In this document: positions 20,289-29,486 of the stretch, in pieces | Layout: each line of letters starts with the position of its first letter | How positions within the stretch are numbered: position 1 is the stretch's first letter | The notes under the pieces: generated by a model | The model's database searches: none | What the model saw: only the letters and a program-made list of their open reading frames with translations | What the model was told of the DNA's origin: nothing | Position numbers and translations under genes: made by a program | Assembly (NCBI GenBank): GCA_011321815.1 | Contig: DROS01000036.1 | Location: 1 to 64,000, forward strand | Direction: 5' to 3' | Origin: Gammaproteobacteria bacterium | GTDB lineage: Bacteria > Pseudomonadota > Gammaproteobacteria > SZUA-152 | Length of the DNA stretch: 64,000 bases

Positions 20289-20612
20289 TTAAATCAACGA
20301 AAATAATCTTTTAATCACAATTTCTTGAATGCCGCTGGCTAACCTTTGGGCGCTTGCCTTGGCGCCAACCGTTAACCTGACTTCCTCAATCTGTGTAAGT
20401 ATTTCCATTTTTTTTACCAGTTTTTTATATCCTGCTACGGTAAGTTCTCCATCTGCAAGCATAATTGTCCACCGCTCAAAACTTTCTGCTTGAAGGCGTA
20501 CAAAATCAGACGTGTTATTTTTTGATGTGAGGATTAATTTCTTTAGGGCATTTCTTTCCAGCAATTTATTTTCATCAAAAACACTATCAACAAAATCCGT
20601 AAATTTGCTCAT
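20289..20612 (-). CDS. Small alpha-helical protein, unknown
   Basis: 107 residues, with a strong ribosome-binding site AGGAGGG 6 bases before the ATG. It is mostly helical and soluble: an acidic N-terminus (SKFTDFVDSVFDENKLLE), a central SFERWTIMLADGELTV and a C-terminal IQEIVIKRLFSLI. I do not recognise it. It follows, after about 9 bases, the end of another frame on the same strand (see 20622), suggesting a former two-gene operon. Confidence 0.55.
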   Translation of the reverse strand: MSKFTDFVDSVFDENKLLERNALKKLILTSKNNTSDFVRLQAESFERWTIMLADGELTVAGYKKLVKKMEILTQIEEVRLTVGAKASAQRLASGIQEIVIKRLFSLI

Positions 20613-20621
20613 AAAACCCTC

Positions 20622-20790
20622 CTAATGTTTATTTTTTAAATTCTCAGTAGCAATCGCAATATCAAATGCTTTCCCCAGAATGACAGAAGCGCCCCTTGCT
20701 GATGGGATAAATATTTTTTTCAAGTATGGTAAAGATTTTTGCGGATTAATTAATTCTATAACTTCAGTAAAAAAATATATGTGTGTGGCC
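20622..20790 (-). pseudogene. 5'-truncated remnant of an unknown gene
   Basis: On the minus strand an open frame without a start codon ends at TAG 20624-20622. Its last 48 codons read like real protein: TEVIELINPQKSLPYLKKIF, then IPSARGASVILGKAFDIAIA and TENLKNKH. Upstream it dissolves into AATAAGGGGCCACAC, close to a motif at 18416 in the opposite orientation. The remaining sequence to 21008 is AT-rich, without a gene. Confidence 0.4.
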
Positions 20791-21008
20791 CCTTATTCTT
20801 TTTAGTCAATAATGGAATGGATTATTTCGGTAAATCATTAGGTTGTGTGATTTTTTGAGTGGGCGATAGTTGCAGTGCAATAATTATTGTTTTTGTTCCG
20901 GTGACGAAATATTACCAAATGATAAACGAATAACTAATGCCTCATTGCTAGAGTATTGGGGACGACAAAGTCAATTTTATTCCTCAATGGTAAAAGTTCA
21001 TAGCTGAT

Positions 21009-21698
21009 TTGATTGAAACGGGTTTTACGGTGTTCATCACGTCAATTCAACATCTGCTGACTTTAGGATTAACGATTATGTTATTAAAAGATAAATCAAA
21101 AAAGTATCTTATTTTTTTCTCTTTATTCGCTATAATTGCGACGCTTCCGTATATTTGGCATGTATACTTTAACTATCGCTTCGCGGTCATCTCTGAGAAC
21201 AAAGTTTATAAGTCAGGGGTAATTCCTTCCGAGAAAATTGCAAGTTATATTAATAAATATAAAATCAAAACAGTTATTGATCTGAGGCATCCTGGCCTTC
21301 ATGACCCTTTAAATCCTGGAAAAAAAGATGGTATTGATTTAGAGAGAGCCGCAATTGAAAAAATTCCAGGCGTTAAATACGTCAATATCCCATCTGATCA
21401 GGTCCCGACAAGAAATAACCTGAATAGTTTTTTTAATGTAATGGATGACAGCGAATCATATCCAGTGCTGATTCATTGTTATCATGGTATTGGCCGCGCA
21501 GTCATTTACTCAGCACTATATAGAATCGAGTATGAAGGGTTCTCAAATGAGGCGGCAAGAGCAAAAACCAGAGTTGTTCTAAATGGAAGCAGTTTCGATG
21601 AAGGAAAAAGTAAGGGTGATTTTCTGATTAACTACAAATCAAGAAAACATGGTGGCGCCAGCACGCTTGCTACGCTAAATTATACCCGTGGCGTTTGA
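21009..21698 (+). CDS. Membrane-anchored dual-specificity/tyrosine phosphatase
   Basis: 229 residues. Two N-terminal hydrophobic helices (about 8-26 and 33-50) are followed by a phosphatase domain. The active-site loop is IHCYHGIGRA, with nucleophile Cys157 and Arg163 of the HCx5R motif. It also has TVIDLRHPG (about 88-96), the strand typical of atypical dual-specificity phosphatases. The topology predicts a domain held at the inner face of the membrane, or outside it if only one segment spans. The start is a TTG (21009); an ATG at 21081 would remove the first helix. The substrate is unknown. No kinase or polysaccharide-export partner is adjacent, although asnB lies 1.6 kb away. Confidence 0.75.
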   Translation: MIETGFTVFITSIQHLLTLGLTIMLLKDKSKKYLIFFSLFAIIATLPYIWHVYFNYRFAVISENKVYKSGVIPSEKIASYINKYKIKTVIDLRHPGLHDPLNPGKKDGIDLERAAIEKIPGVKYVNIPSDQVPTRNNLNSFFNVMDDSESYPVLIHCYHGIGRAVIYSALYRIEYEGFSNEAARAKTRVVLNGSSFDEGKSKGDFLINYKSRKHGGASTLATLNYTRGV

Positions 21699-22718
21699 GC
21701 CTGGATTTAAGTGTACGCCATATTTGTCCCGTGGCGAGAAAAAACAACACGTAATACCCGGTTTATTGCAAGGCTTTCAACATGATCATGAAAAAAGAAG
21801 GTACGTTAGATATGTAATGCCTTACATAAAGCTAGTGTTATGCTGGTAAGGCCTGTGGGATACGTCAGGGCAGAGTTATTTTTTCTCTTCTAATAAAATC
21901 GAATTAACGCTTCCTTTCACTGCTTGCAGCTGCTTCAATGTTTATGTCGCAAAATTGCCAGTTTCTATATCAAATAAACAGTTCCAGGATAAAATAAAGA
22001 TGCGCATAAATTAATTGACACACTAATCGCTCTTCGTTAGATTGCGGGGCGCAATATTTTCATGGAATGAAGAGGGCTCGGATGCCAGTATCTCGTAAAA
22101 AACCAAATTTTCTTGGATTCAGTTCCGTGCTACCGTTGTATTTATTATGCCTTTTCCTGTGGTAAGGATGGGTGTGGTCCGGACAGTTTTTATTTTCAGG
22201 TTATCAGGCAGGGTGGAGAGAATCCTCTGTTGCCTCTGCTTCAGAAGCGCAGTTTTTGTTGAAAACGCTTGATTTGTTGCCCCGTCTGGAAGGGTCATCA
22301 ATTTCTATCTAAAGCCTTCAAACTTTACACGGTGATGAGCGTATTTCTATTCCATAGAAACGAAACATGTGGATATTTCCGGGAGAAATAACAGTGACTC
22401 AAAAACCTAAATAATAAGATTATGGCTAACTGTCGCTGTTTCATAGGATCGGTATATAAAAATGCTAAAATGAATCAAGCCTCAGAAAATAGTTGATAAC
22501 TTTAATTTCGGGGCAATGGTTTATGAAGTTGTATTATTTTCATTTTGAAAAAGTGCAAATATGTTGATTGATTTTTTTAAAAAAAGATAACGGATCAATC
22601 TGATTTATGCGACGTAACTCAAGGATTAATTTTGTAAAAAAATAGCTTTTTATTTGATGATTATTTCGTGATTTAATTAAAAATTTATTGTTAAGTAGTT
22701 ATAAAAAAGAGCGGCCCA
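21699..22718. other. Gene-poor AT-rich region with one decayed frame
   Basis: Between 22082 and 22312 one plus-strand frame has an ATG, a membrane-like stretch (FSSVLPLYLLCLFLW), a TAA at 22163-22165, then a further 48 codons that read like protein (SGQFLFSGYQAGWRE, LKTLDLLPRLEGSSI) to TAA at 22312. It may be a decayed membrane-protein gene. The rest, about 65-70% A+T by eye, shows no gene, RNA or clear repeat. The promoter of the coiled-coil gene must lie near 22650-22715. Confidence 0.35.
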
Positions 22719-23204
22719 GTGAAAGAATCAAAAGTCAAATATATTTTAGTTGCAGCCATTTTGTTTGGTTTTTCATTATCGTCAGTAGCGGAGGATGCGC
22801 TGCCTTCATCGTCCATACATAACATGCAGATTGCTGTTGATACTGCGATGAAAACCAAGTTAGAGGCGCGTTTAGCAGAACTTAAAGCCGTCTATGAGGC
22901 TGATCAAAAAGCATTGGCTGAATATAAAACCAAAATGCAAGATCTTGCAGATACGCTTACCCGGATATCAAGCGAAATACAGGTGTTGGAAGATGAGATT
23001 AATTCTAATGAAGCATCATCCAGTGACGCTGCAATGAAGGCCACTTTAGAGGCGCGTTTGGCAGGGCTTAGGGCAGACTCTGAGGCTGGCCAAAAGATGT
23101 TGACTGAATATGAATCCAAAACACGGGATCTTGCAGATAGCCTTATCCGGGTGTCGGGGGCAATGCAAGTGCTGGAGGATATAATCAATAAAAATTTATC
23201 TTAA
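22719..23204 (+). CDS. Exported coiled-coil protein with an internal duplication
   Basis: 161 residues from a GTG. A signal peptide (KYILVAAILFGFSLSSVAED) precedes a mature part made of two copies of about 50 residues, each reading A-M-K-x-x-LEARLAxL, then a charged stretch, then DLADxLxRxSxxxQVLED (first copy about 46-94, second about 104-153). Heptad-like A/L spacing predicts a periplasmic antiparallel coiled coil. I recognise no named family; small proteins of this build are often lipoprotein-like spacers or chaperone-like. It is monocistronic, facing asnB. Confidence 0.6.
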   Translation: MKESKVKYILVAAILFGFSLSSVAEDALPSSSIHNMQIAVDTAMKTKLEARLAELKAVYEADQKALAEYKTKMQDLADTLTRISSEIQVLEDEINSNEASSSDAAMKATLEARLAGLRADSEAGQKMLTEYESKTRDLADSLIRVSGAMQVLEDIINKNLS

Positions 23205-23335
23205 CAGCAATATCGTGGCGGAGATAATATTGACACTTTAAGTATGGATGCTGTCTAACGTTTCCGGCTTGGGTAATTTGGTATATACCTGTGGTGATTG
23301 AAATTCAGACCTGATTGGCTCCCGGTAGACAGCCT

Positions 23336-25261
23336 TCAGTCCGAGGCTGGTGAATTAATGTGTTGGTACCAGGCCTGAAACATTAATATTGTCCAGAGTT
23401 TCGAATAACTTTTGTTATTGTTTTGTTGGCAATCCAGCCATAATTGCCGCACTGGTTTTGTGTTGAATACACCATCTCTATTCAAACGCTCTTCTGACAA
23501 CAGGTCTTCTGCCCAATCTTTGAGAGGCCCGTTGATCCAGGATCGTACAGGTGATCCAAATCCCTGTTTTGGTCTGTCGGTCAATGTTGTTGGTACATAT
23601 TTCCCCAATACTTTGCGTAGTACGTGTTTACCTTTATTGTTTTTGAGTCTGAGCTCAACGGGAAGGCTCCAGGCAAATTCCACAATCCGATAATCAAGAA
23701 GCGGGTTTCGTACCTCCAGACTCACCGCCATGCTGGCACGATCCACTTTTACCAGTACATCGTCTGTGAGGAAACTGGTGAAATCCAGTAACATCATTTC
23801 AGCTTCAGGATAAGGTAAACCGAGTGATTTGATGCGGGAGATATTTTCAAAAATAGGATTATGGCTGTTTTTTACCAGACTGTCGGGATTGATAAACTTA
23901 CATATCCGGCTTTGGTAAAGATCCAGAATGTGGTTTGCACGCATAGTGGTAATGTGTTTAAGCAATTTGTCTTCACACTGCGTCAGGTTTCCTGCTGTAG
24001 CCATAAAGTCAGCCAGCGGTGTACGGATAAAACTTGGGAGGCTGCGATTTATGCCCCACAGTTTTCTGTTGCTTAAATAACGCTTGTATCCATAAAACAA
24101 TTCATCACCACCATCCCCGGTCAGCGCCACTGTAACCTTGGTTTTGGCTAATTTAGAGACAATATAGGTAGGAATTTGTGATGAATCGCCGAATGGCTCA
24201 TCAAAAATATGGGGGATTTTTGGGAGAGTGTTCAGTGCATCAATTCCACAGACATGCAATTCCGTATGGTCTGTCCCCAAATGTTTTGCAATTTTTTTAG
24301 CTGCCGCTGTTTCGGATTTATTGCAGCCTGAAAAGCCAATCGAAAAACTTTTTACCGGGTCTTTGCTTTGGGTCTGGGCAATAGCGGTTACCGTGGATGA
24401 ATCAATACCGCCGGACAGTAATACACCCACTGGGACATCCGATATCATGCGCATTCTGACTGAGTCGCACAATAATCTGTCCAGCATCTGAATGGCGTCA
24501 TGTTCAGTTCCCAGAAAGGGGTTCGCCATGCATGATTTGGCTGTAGTGTAGGGTGACCAGTATTCTACAATTTTTTGATGTAGTGTTGGGTTTTCAACAA
24601 GGTCATTATGCGTTACCGATACCATGCAACCCTGTGGCAATTTATAAATATTTTTATATATTGAATAAGGTGCGGGTACATAGTTGTACTGTAAATACAG
24701 GGACAATGCATCAGGGTTGATACTGTTATCGAACGATGGATGCCTGGTCAGGGCCTTAAGTTCGGAAGCAAAAACAAACTGGCGGCCAGCCCAGCCATAA
24801 TAAAGTGGCTTTTTGCCAATACGATCTCTCACCAGGGTTAGTATTTGTTTCTTTTTATCCCAAAGTGCAAAAGCAAACATGCCATTAAAGCGTTGTAATG
24901 ATTCCTCAATACCCCAAAATGAAATTGCGGCAAGCAAAACCTCGGTATCTGAATGTCCGGAAAATGTTGTGCCAAGGCCTTCGAGTTGTAATCGCAGATC
25001 TGAAAAATTATAAATTTCGCCATTAAACGCCACAACATATCGATCACATGGCGAATGCATTGGCTGATGACCACATGCTGATAAATCCTGAATGGATAAC
25101 CTTCTGTGGGCCAATGCCAAACCGCTTTCACTAACCCAGACACCACCATCATCAGGGCCGCGATGGGTAAGCGCGTTGGCCATTGAGTGAGCAATGGTTT
25201 TTAATGAAGATGCTGTTTCAATGCCAGGGCATTGTGACAGGATGCCCGCTAGTCCGCACAT
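23336..25261 (-). CDS. asnB: Asparagine synthase (glutamine-hydrolysing)
   Basis: 641 residues. An N-terminal class II glutamine amidotransferase begins at Cys2 (MCGLAGIL), with THRGPDDGG, AHRRLSI and FNGEIYN. The C-terminal AMP-forming synthetase domain has its PP-loop LLSGGIDSS near 275 and LTGDGGDELFYGY later. Makes asparagine from aspartate and glutamine, or amidates a sugar or peptide; long AsnB forms are frequent in polysaccharide clusters. No polysaccharide genes are adjacent, so the housekeeping role is as likely. It is monocistronic. Confidence 0.9.
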   Translation of the reverse strand: MCGLAGILSQCPGIETASSLKTIAHSMANALTHRGPDDGGVWVSESGLALAHRRLSIQDLSACGHQPMHSPCDRYVVAFNGEIYNFSDLRLQLEGLGTTFSGHSDTEVLLAAISFWGIEESLQRFNGMFAFALWDKKKQILTLVRDRIGKKPLYYGWAGRQFVFASELKALTRHPSFDNSINPDALSLYLQYNYVPAPYSIYKNIYKLPQGCMVSVTHNDLVENPTLHQKIVEYWSPYTTAKSCMANPFLGTEHDAIQMLDRLLCDSVRMRMISDVPVGVLLSGGIDSSTVTAIAQTQSKDPVKSFSIGFSGCNKSETAAAKKIAKHLGTDHTELHVCGIDALNTLPKIPHIFDEPFGDSSQIPTYIVSKLAKTKVTVALTGDGGDELFYGYKRYLSNRKLWGINRSLPSFIRTPLADFMATAGNLTQCEDKLLKHITTMRANHILDLYQSRICKFINPDSLVKNSHNPIFENISRIKSLGLPYPEAEMMLLDFTSFLTDDVLVKVDRASMAVSLEVRNPLLDYRIVEFAWSLPVELRLKNNKGKHVLRKVLGKYVPTTLTDRPKQGFGSPVRSWINGPLKDWAEDLLSEERLNRDGVFNTKPVRQLWLDCQQNNNKSYSKLWTILMFQAWYQHINSPASD

Positions 25262-25749
25262 ATTATCGTAGCAATAACAAATAATATTATGCAGGGTTTG
25301 GGTTGCCCTGTCTTAATTTGAAACTCCTGAGTTTTTCCTTCTAATCATGTGTCTACTCTGCAAACGTCATATGTGTGAAATGTGGAATCAAAATTTTTTT
25401 GATTATGGTATGGAAAAATCCATTGTCCTGAAAAAAATCTGCTATGTTGTCGAAATATTTCGTGTCACCATAAACAAATCCGGTTTATGTGAAAACTAAA
25501 GGGGAGGTCCTACTAATAGCCATTTGTTGTACTGGTTCTCAAAGCATTTACTCGGCTAATAAAAGATACTTGTAATAAGAAAATGGTTAAAATCAGTATT
25601 GGTGCTAACAGCCTGGAAAATAGTAACGGTATGGTGCATGCGAGCCTCTTGTCGTGTGTTACAGGGTCGGATCGTCCAAACACAAATAACACCCTCGGAA
25701 AAAATATTTCGTTATTTTTCGAACTCTATCAATGAGGCATTAACCTTTC

Positions 25750-25767
25750 CATTACCATTTGGTAATG
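25750..25767. promoter_or_regulatory. Palindrome upstream of the response regulator gene
   Basis: CATTACCA and TGGTAATG are perfect 8-base arms around TT. It lies 129 bases before the regulator start. It could be an operator; no known consensus is recognised. Confidence 0.35.
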
Positions 25768-25844
25768 TTGATTATTAAAAATAATTTGCACGCCATCAGG
25801 AAACGCTTGTCTATGGTAAGAGTTACCCACAATTATCGTATTGT

Positions 25845-25861
25845 TATCCACAATGTGGATA
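25845..25861. promoter_or_regulatory. Palindrome 34 bases upstream of the response regulator start
   Basis: TATCCACA and TGTGGATA are perfect 8-base arms around a single A. The position fits an operator overlapping the promoter or leader, for example autoregulation by the OmpR-type regulator, although such regulators usually bind direct repeats. Confidence 0.4.
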
Positions 25862-25895
25862 TTGTTTAACGGGCTGAGTAAACCATATAAAAATT

Positions 25896-26573
25896 ATGAA
25901 ATTACTATTGATTGAAGATGATGAAAAAATATCCGCATTTATAATCAAGGGAATGAGGGCGGCTGGTTTTCTGGTGGAACATGTCAGTAATGGCGACCAG
26001 GGGTTATCCATGGCGCTGACAGCTAAATATGACGCTGCAATAATTGATATCATGTTACCTGGTCACAGCGGTTTGTGGGTGATAGACGAGTTGCGCCGAA
26101 AAAATATTACCTTACCTGTTATCATTTTAAGTGCAAAGCGTACGGTAGATGATCGAGTGATAGGATTTCAGTTGGGCGGTGATGATTACCTGACTAAGCC
26201 TTTTGCTTTTTCGGAGTTGTTGGCCAGAGTTCAGGCATTGATTCGGCGGGCCAATAATGTCACGGAAGTTTCACATATTACCGTGCATGATTTGTCTATA
26301 GATTTAGTAAGCCGAAAGGTAACCCGGGGAAAAATCAGAATTGATTTGCAGCCGCGGGAATTCAGACTGCTTGAGTATCTTATGCGCCACGCTGGGCATG
26401 TGGTTTCAAAAACCATGCTTATGGAAAATGTATGGGATTATAATTTTGATCCATATACAAATGTGGTTGAGGCAAGAATTTGTCGTTTACGTGAAAAAAT
26501 CGACAAGGGCTTCGACATAGCCTTGATCCATACTGTACGTGGGGCCGGTTACGTTCTGAAAGCGGGGGATTAA
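25896..26573 (+). CDS. OmpR-family response regulator
   Basis: 225 residues. The receiver domain (1-115) has the acidic pair in LLIEDDEK, phospho-acceptor Asp51 (AAIIDIMLPG), the conserved Ser/Thr region IILSAK, and Lys101 in YLTKPF. The winged-helix DNA-binding domain (about 130-222) has RKVTRGKIRIDLQPREFRLL and a recognition helix near NVVEARICRLREK, ending TVRGAGYVLK. It is closest in style to CusR/CzcR-type metal or copper regulators, but no metal efflux genes are nearby, so the signal is not known. The histidine kinase gene follows 7 bases later. Confidence 0.92.
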   Translation: MKLLLIEDDEKISAFIIKGMRAAGFLVEHVSNGDQGLSMALTAKYDAAIIDIMLPGHSGLWVIDELRRKNITLPVIILSAKRTVDDRVIGFQLGGDDYLTKPFAFSELLARVQALIRRANNVTEVSHITVHDLSIDLVSRKVTRGKIRIDLQPREFRLLEYLMRHAGHVVSKTMLMENVWDYNFDPYTNVVEARICRLREKIDKGFDIALIHTVRGAGYVLKAGD

Positions 26574-26580
26574 CAAAACT

Positions 26581-27963
26581 ATGCCGACTGCTCTGCGTCT
26601 GACTCTTTGGTATGCAGGTATTTTTACCATATCATCGTTGATTGCGTTCATCATTTTTTACTTTTCCATTGAAAAAACCATCCGCAGTCGCACCGATGAT
26701 GATCTTATGGAAGACGTTGAAGAGCTTGCTGTTTTATTTAAGGAGGGCGGGCTAAGCGAACTGAATCGTGAATTTAACGAGGATATTGCCTCTGATGGAA
26801 CCGATAAGGTTTTTTTCAGGGTGATTGGGCCGGATGCGAAAACACTGCTTTCTACAGATCTTTCAGCCTGGTTTGGTTTGCCGCCGGCAGACAGTGTTCG
26901 TGATTCGATGCCTGAAAAAACCGGGTTCTCACTGAAGACAGTTTCAATTGATGGGTACCAATATCCTGCACGAATTATTACGGCATTTATCGGTGATGGC
27001 AACATCATACAGATGGGTGAGTCACTCGAAGAGAGTGGGAGCTTCTTAAAGGAATTTCGGAATGTGTTTATTGTAACAGTTCCGGTAATTGTTGTTATTG
27101 CCTGCCTTTTTGGCTGGTTTATGGCTCGTAAAGCATTGCAGGGTATTCGAGAAGTTACTGCGGCGGCTATTGACATCACGAAAGGTGATTTGCAACGACG
27201 TGTGCCGGAAACAGGTCGTGGCGATGAAATTGATATTCTGGTTAACACATTCAACACGATGCTTAACCGCATACAGTCACTTATAGCGAGCATGCGGGAA
27301 ATGACCGATAATATTGCCCATGACCTTCGCAGTCCCCTTGCACGAATGCGTGGAATTGCCGAAACAACCTTATTAAATGATTCTACTGTTAATGACTTCA
27401 AGTGGGCTTCAGGCAATACCGTCGAAGAGTGTGACCGGTTGTTACATATGATAAACACTATGCTGGATATTACAGAGTCAGAGACTGGAATATTAAAAAG
27501 AACAATGACGGTTGTTAATATAGCCAATATTATCAATGATGCCTGTGATCTGTTCCAACCGTTGGCTGAAGATAAGAATATTCAATTGACTTGCTGTAGC
27601 AAGGAAAATATCACGGTATACGGCAGCATACAGCACTTACAACGTATGATCGGCAACCTGTTGGATAATGCCATAAAGTATACTGACAAAGGTGGCAGTG
27701 TTACGCTTGGTCTGTATCAGAAAAACAAGCGCGTTGTTATTAATGTTTCTGACACCGGTGTTGGTATTGCCGAAAAAGATTTCCCCAATATTTTCAAGCG
27801 GTTTTATCGCTGTGATCAAAGTCGCTCGCAGCCTGGCTCCGGCCTTGGCCTGAGTCTTGCCCAGGCTATTGCACGTGCACATGGGGGTGATATTTCTATC
27901 GTCAGCGCAATACAGAAAGGCAGTACGTTGACCATCAGTATTCCCCTGCACACTTCTTCCTGA
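26581..27963 (+). CDS. Sensor histidine kinase (HAMP type)
   Basis: 460 residues. The first membrane helix is at about 10-30, followed by a periplasmic sensor loop of about 130 residues and a second helix at about 162-181. HAMP spans about 182-234. The HisKA domain has His247 in NIAHDLRSPLARMRG. The HATPase domain has the N box NLLDNAIKY, the G1 box DTGVGI, the F box FKRFYR and the G2 box GSGLGLSLA. CusS/CzcS-like architecture. It is translated with the upstream regulator as one operon and ends facing the distal end of the MSHA operon. Confidence 0.92.
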   Translation: MPTALRLTLWYAGIFTISSLIAFIIFYFSIEKTIRSRTDDDLMEDVEELAVLFKEGGLSELNREFNEDIASDGTDKVFFRVIGPDAKTLLSTDLSAWFGLPPADSVRDSMPEKTGFSLKTVSIDGYQYPARIITAFIGDGNIIQMGESLEESGSFLKEFRNVFIVTVPVIVVIACLFGWFMARKALQGIREVTAAAIDITKGDLQRRVPETGRGDEIDILVNTFNTMLNRIQSLIASMREMTDNIAHDLRSPLARMRGIAETTLLNDSTVNDFKWASGNTVEECDRLLHMINTMLDITESETGILKRTMTVVNIANIINDACDLFQPLAEDKNIQLTCCSKENITVYGSIQHLQRMIGNLLDNAIKYTDKGGSVTLGLYQKNKRVVINVSDTGVGIAEKDFPNIFKRFYRCDQSRSQPGSGLGLSLAQAIARAHGGDISIVSAIQKGSTLTISIPLHTSS

Positions 27964-28044
27964 CAGTACAGAGGTCATTGGCGCATTTTTGGGCGAGACA
28001 GTTGTGTTGTATGAGATAAAATATAATAGAGCGAAACACGTATA

Positions 28045-29013
28045 TTAAAGAGAGGTTTGTTCCTGACGTAATATCGCCCCAATGGCAGGTAAGCAATGCG
28101 CTTGTTGGTATTCTGAAAGGGGGGAGGCGCAGTCCACAATTTCATTGATATCCAAATTCCGGATTGATAACCCCAGAGCGCTGTGCAAGTATTCAGCCAG
28201 GCCCGGAATTGGTGTTTCGGTAGGGGCCAGCACCACCCCGGCTACCGGTGGCTGCGAAAAATAACGATCATAATAGTCCAGTGAGCGCTGTATCTCCAGC
28301 ACCAGGCGGTCAAACCCGGCATTGTTTGCAATGTTGCTTTCAGGATTCAGGTCAGTGTTGTTACTTATACTTTGATTTAGGTATTCATAACCAAGATCCA
28401 ATGTGCGGGCAAAATATAATGTGGATTGACGCGCCACCACTACCAAGCCTCGTTCACGGGTGAGATAGATCATGGCCACGCCTGCTTCATTTTCCGGCAA
28501 GCGTGAAGTAATGTTGCGTAACACCAGCTCAGGGATATCAATTGTGGTGAGATTGATGTTAGCATTTTGCAACTGATCGACATGTTTCCTTACTGTGGAT
28601 GTGCGTGAGGCAACTACGTATAGTTTGTTTTTCTGACTGTGCGCACTATTGCCCGGCGCATCAAATACATCAATTACTGCATCATCAATATGAAAATCGA
28701 TCAGATCTTTCACTTGCCAGCGTACCGCAGCCCGTAATTCATTAGGTGGGACATCCGGTGCTTCGATGCTTAATATACTGTATTCGCCCAGTTCCATGAT
28801 GGTGGTGCAATTATGTTTTTCCAGTGAAAATGCTTTGGCTTTTTGTAGTAATTGTTTTTCATGCTCACGATTTTCGTCCCAGGGTGAAAATTCACAAACT
28901 TTCAAGCAGGGTTTTTCGCTGCCGGGGATTAGTGTCGCTATGGAAATGCCTGTTTCATTTGGCACAACTGCGGTAATTAATGATTTTTTATTTTTTCCCG
29001 GTAATAAAAACAT
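28045..29013 (-). CDS. mshI: MSHA biogenesis protein MshI (PilM-like)
   Basis: 322 residues from the ATG at 29013 (MFLLPGK), with GGAG upstream. It is an actin-fold, PilM-type cytoplasmic component of the pilus inner-membrane platform. LRAAVRWQVKDLIDFHIDDAVIDVFD is the recognisable family segment (split here as LRAAVRWQVK and DLIDFHIDD), with IQRSLDYYDRYF and a C-terminal LPAIGAILRQ. It lies at the far downstream end of the MSHA operon, 15 kb from the PilN-type gene it would be expected to work with. In Vibrio and Shewanella this gene is at the opposite, upstream end. Confidence 0.82.
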   Translation of the reverse strand: MFLLPGKNKKSLITAVVPNETGISIATLIPGSEKPCLKVCEFSPWDENREHEKQLLQKAKAFSLEKHNCTTIMELGEYSILSIEAPDVPPNELRAAVRWQVKDLIDFHIDDAVIDVFDAPGNSAHSQKNKLYVVASRTSTVRKHVDQLQNANINLTTIDIPELVLRNITSRLPENEAGVAMIYLTRERGLVVVARQSTLYFARTLDLGYEYLNQSISNNTDLNPESNIANNAGFDRLVLEIQRSLDYYDRYFSQPPVAGVVLAPTETPIPGLAEYLHSALGLSIRNLDINEIVDCASPLSEYQQAHCLPAIGAILRQEQTSL

Positions 29014-29054
29014 GGAAGCAGGCTCCGTTGTGTGAATAAATGGCCGCAATAAAA

Positions 29055-29486
29055 TCAAGGCATATACTGGACGACTATTTGTCGTTGGGTGCGTGGGTTG
29101 CCGGGTGTGCCTCCTGCCGTACCCGTGCTGGTAATGGTGTAGACATTATTGCTGCCGTTAATTGTCAGTGTATTTACCGTTGTGGTTACCCATACCTGTC
29201 CGCTTTGTACGGTGCTGTTTGTGCTGACGCCTGCGCCGCCATTGACTGTTAAATCCCATATTGCCCAGTCTACGCCGCTTTCTGCGGCATAGAGCGCTTG
29301 TGATGAATACCATTCATCAATGGTTTCTTCTGAGCCCAGCACCAACATTTGTGTCATCAAGGCACCTAATGCAGCCAGTGCAGTGATGACAAAAATTGCC
29401 GCAATCAATGCTGCCCCGCGCTGACGGGCTGGGTTTTCTTTGTTTATTAGCGGCAGGGTGGCCGTTGGCTTTATCTTTGTTATCAC
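29055..29486 (-). CDS. mshP: MSHA biogenesis protein MshP
   Basis: 143 residues. A basic N-terminus and RQRGAALIAAIFVITALAAL form the hydrophobic helix (about 23-45), followed by GSEETIDEWYSSQALYAAESG, the PilX-like motif of MshP. It is a minor-pilin-like, membrane-anchored component of the MSHA pilus. It overlaps mshO by ATGA and is followed 42 bases later by mshI. Confidence 0.85.
   Translation of the reverse strand: MITKIKPTATLPLINKENPARQRGAALIAAIFVITALAALGALMTQMLVLGSEETIDEWYSSQALYAAESGVDWAIWDLTVNGGAGVSTNSTVQSGQVWVTTTVNTLTINGSNNVYTITSTGTAGGTPGNPRTQRQIVVQYMP

Larger units (their letters stand above)
25262..25895. other. Intergenic region between asnB and the two-component system
   Basis: An AT-rich gap of 634 bases without a supportable gene. 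It should contain the asnB promoter on the left and the regulator promoter on the right. Two clean palindromes near the right end are listed separately. Confidence 0.5.
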
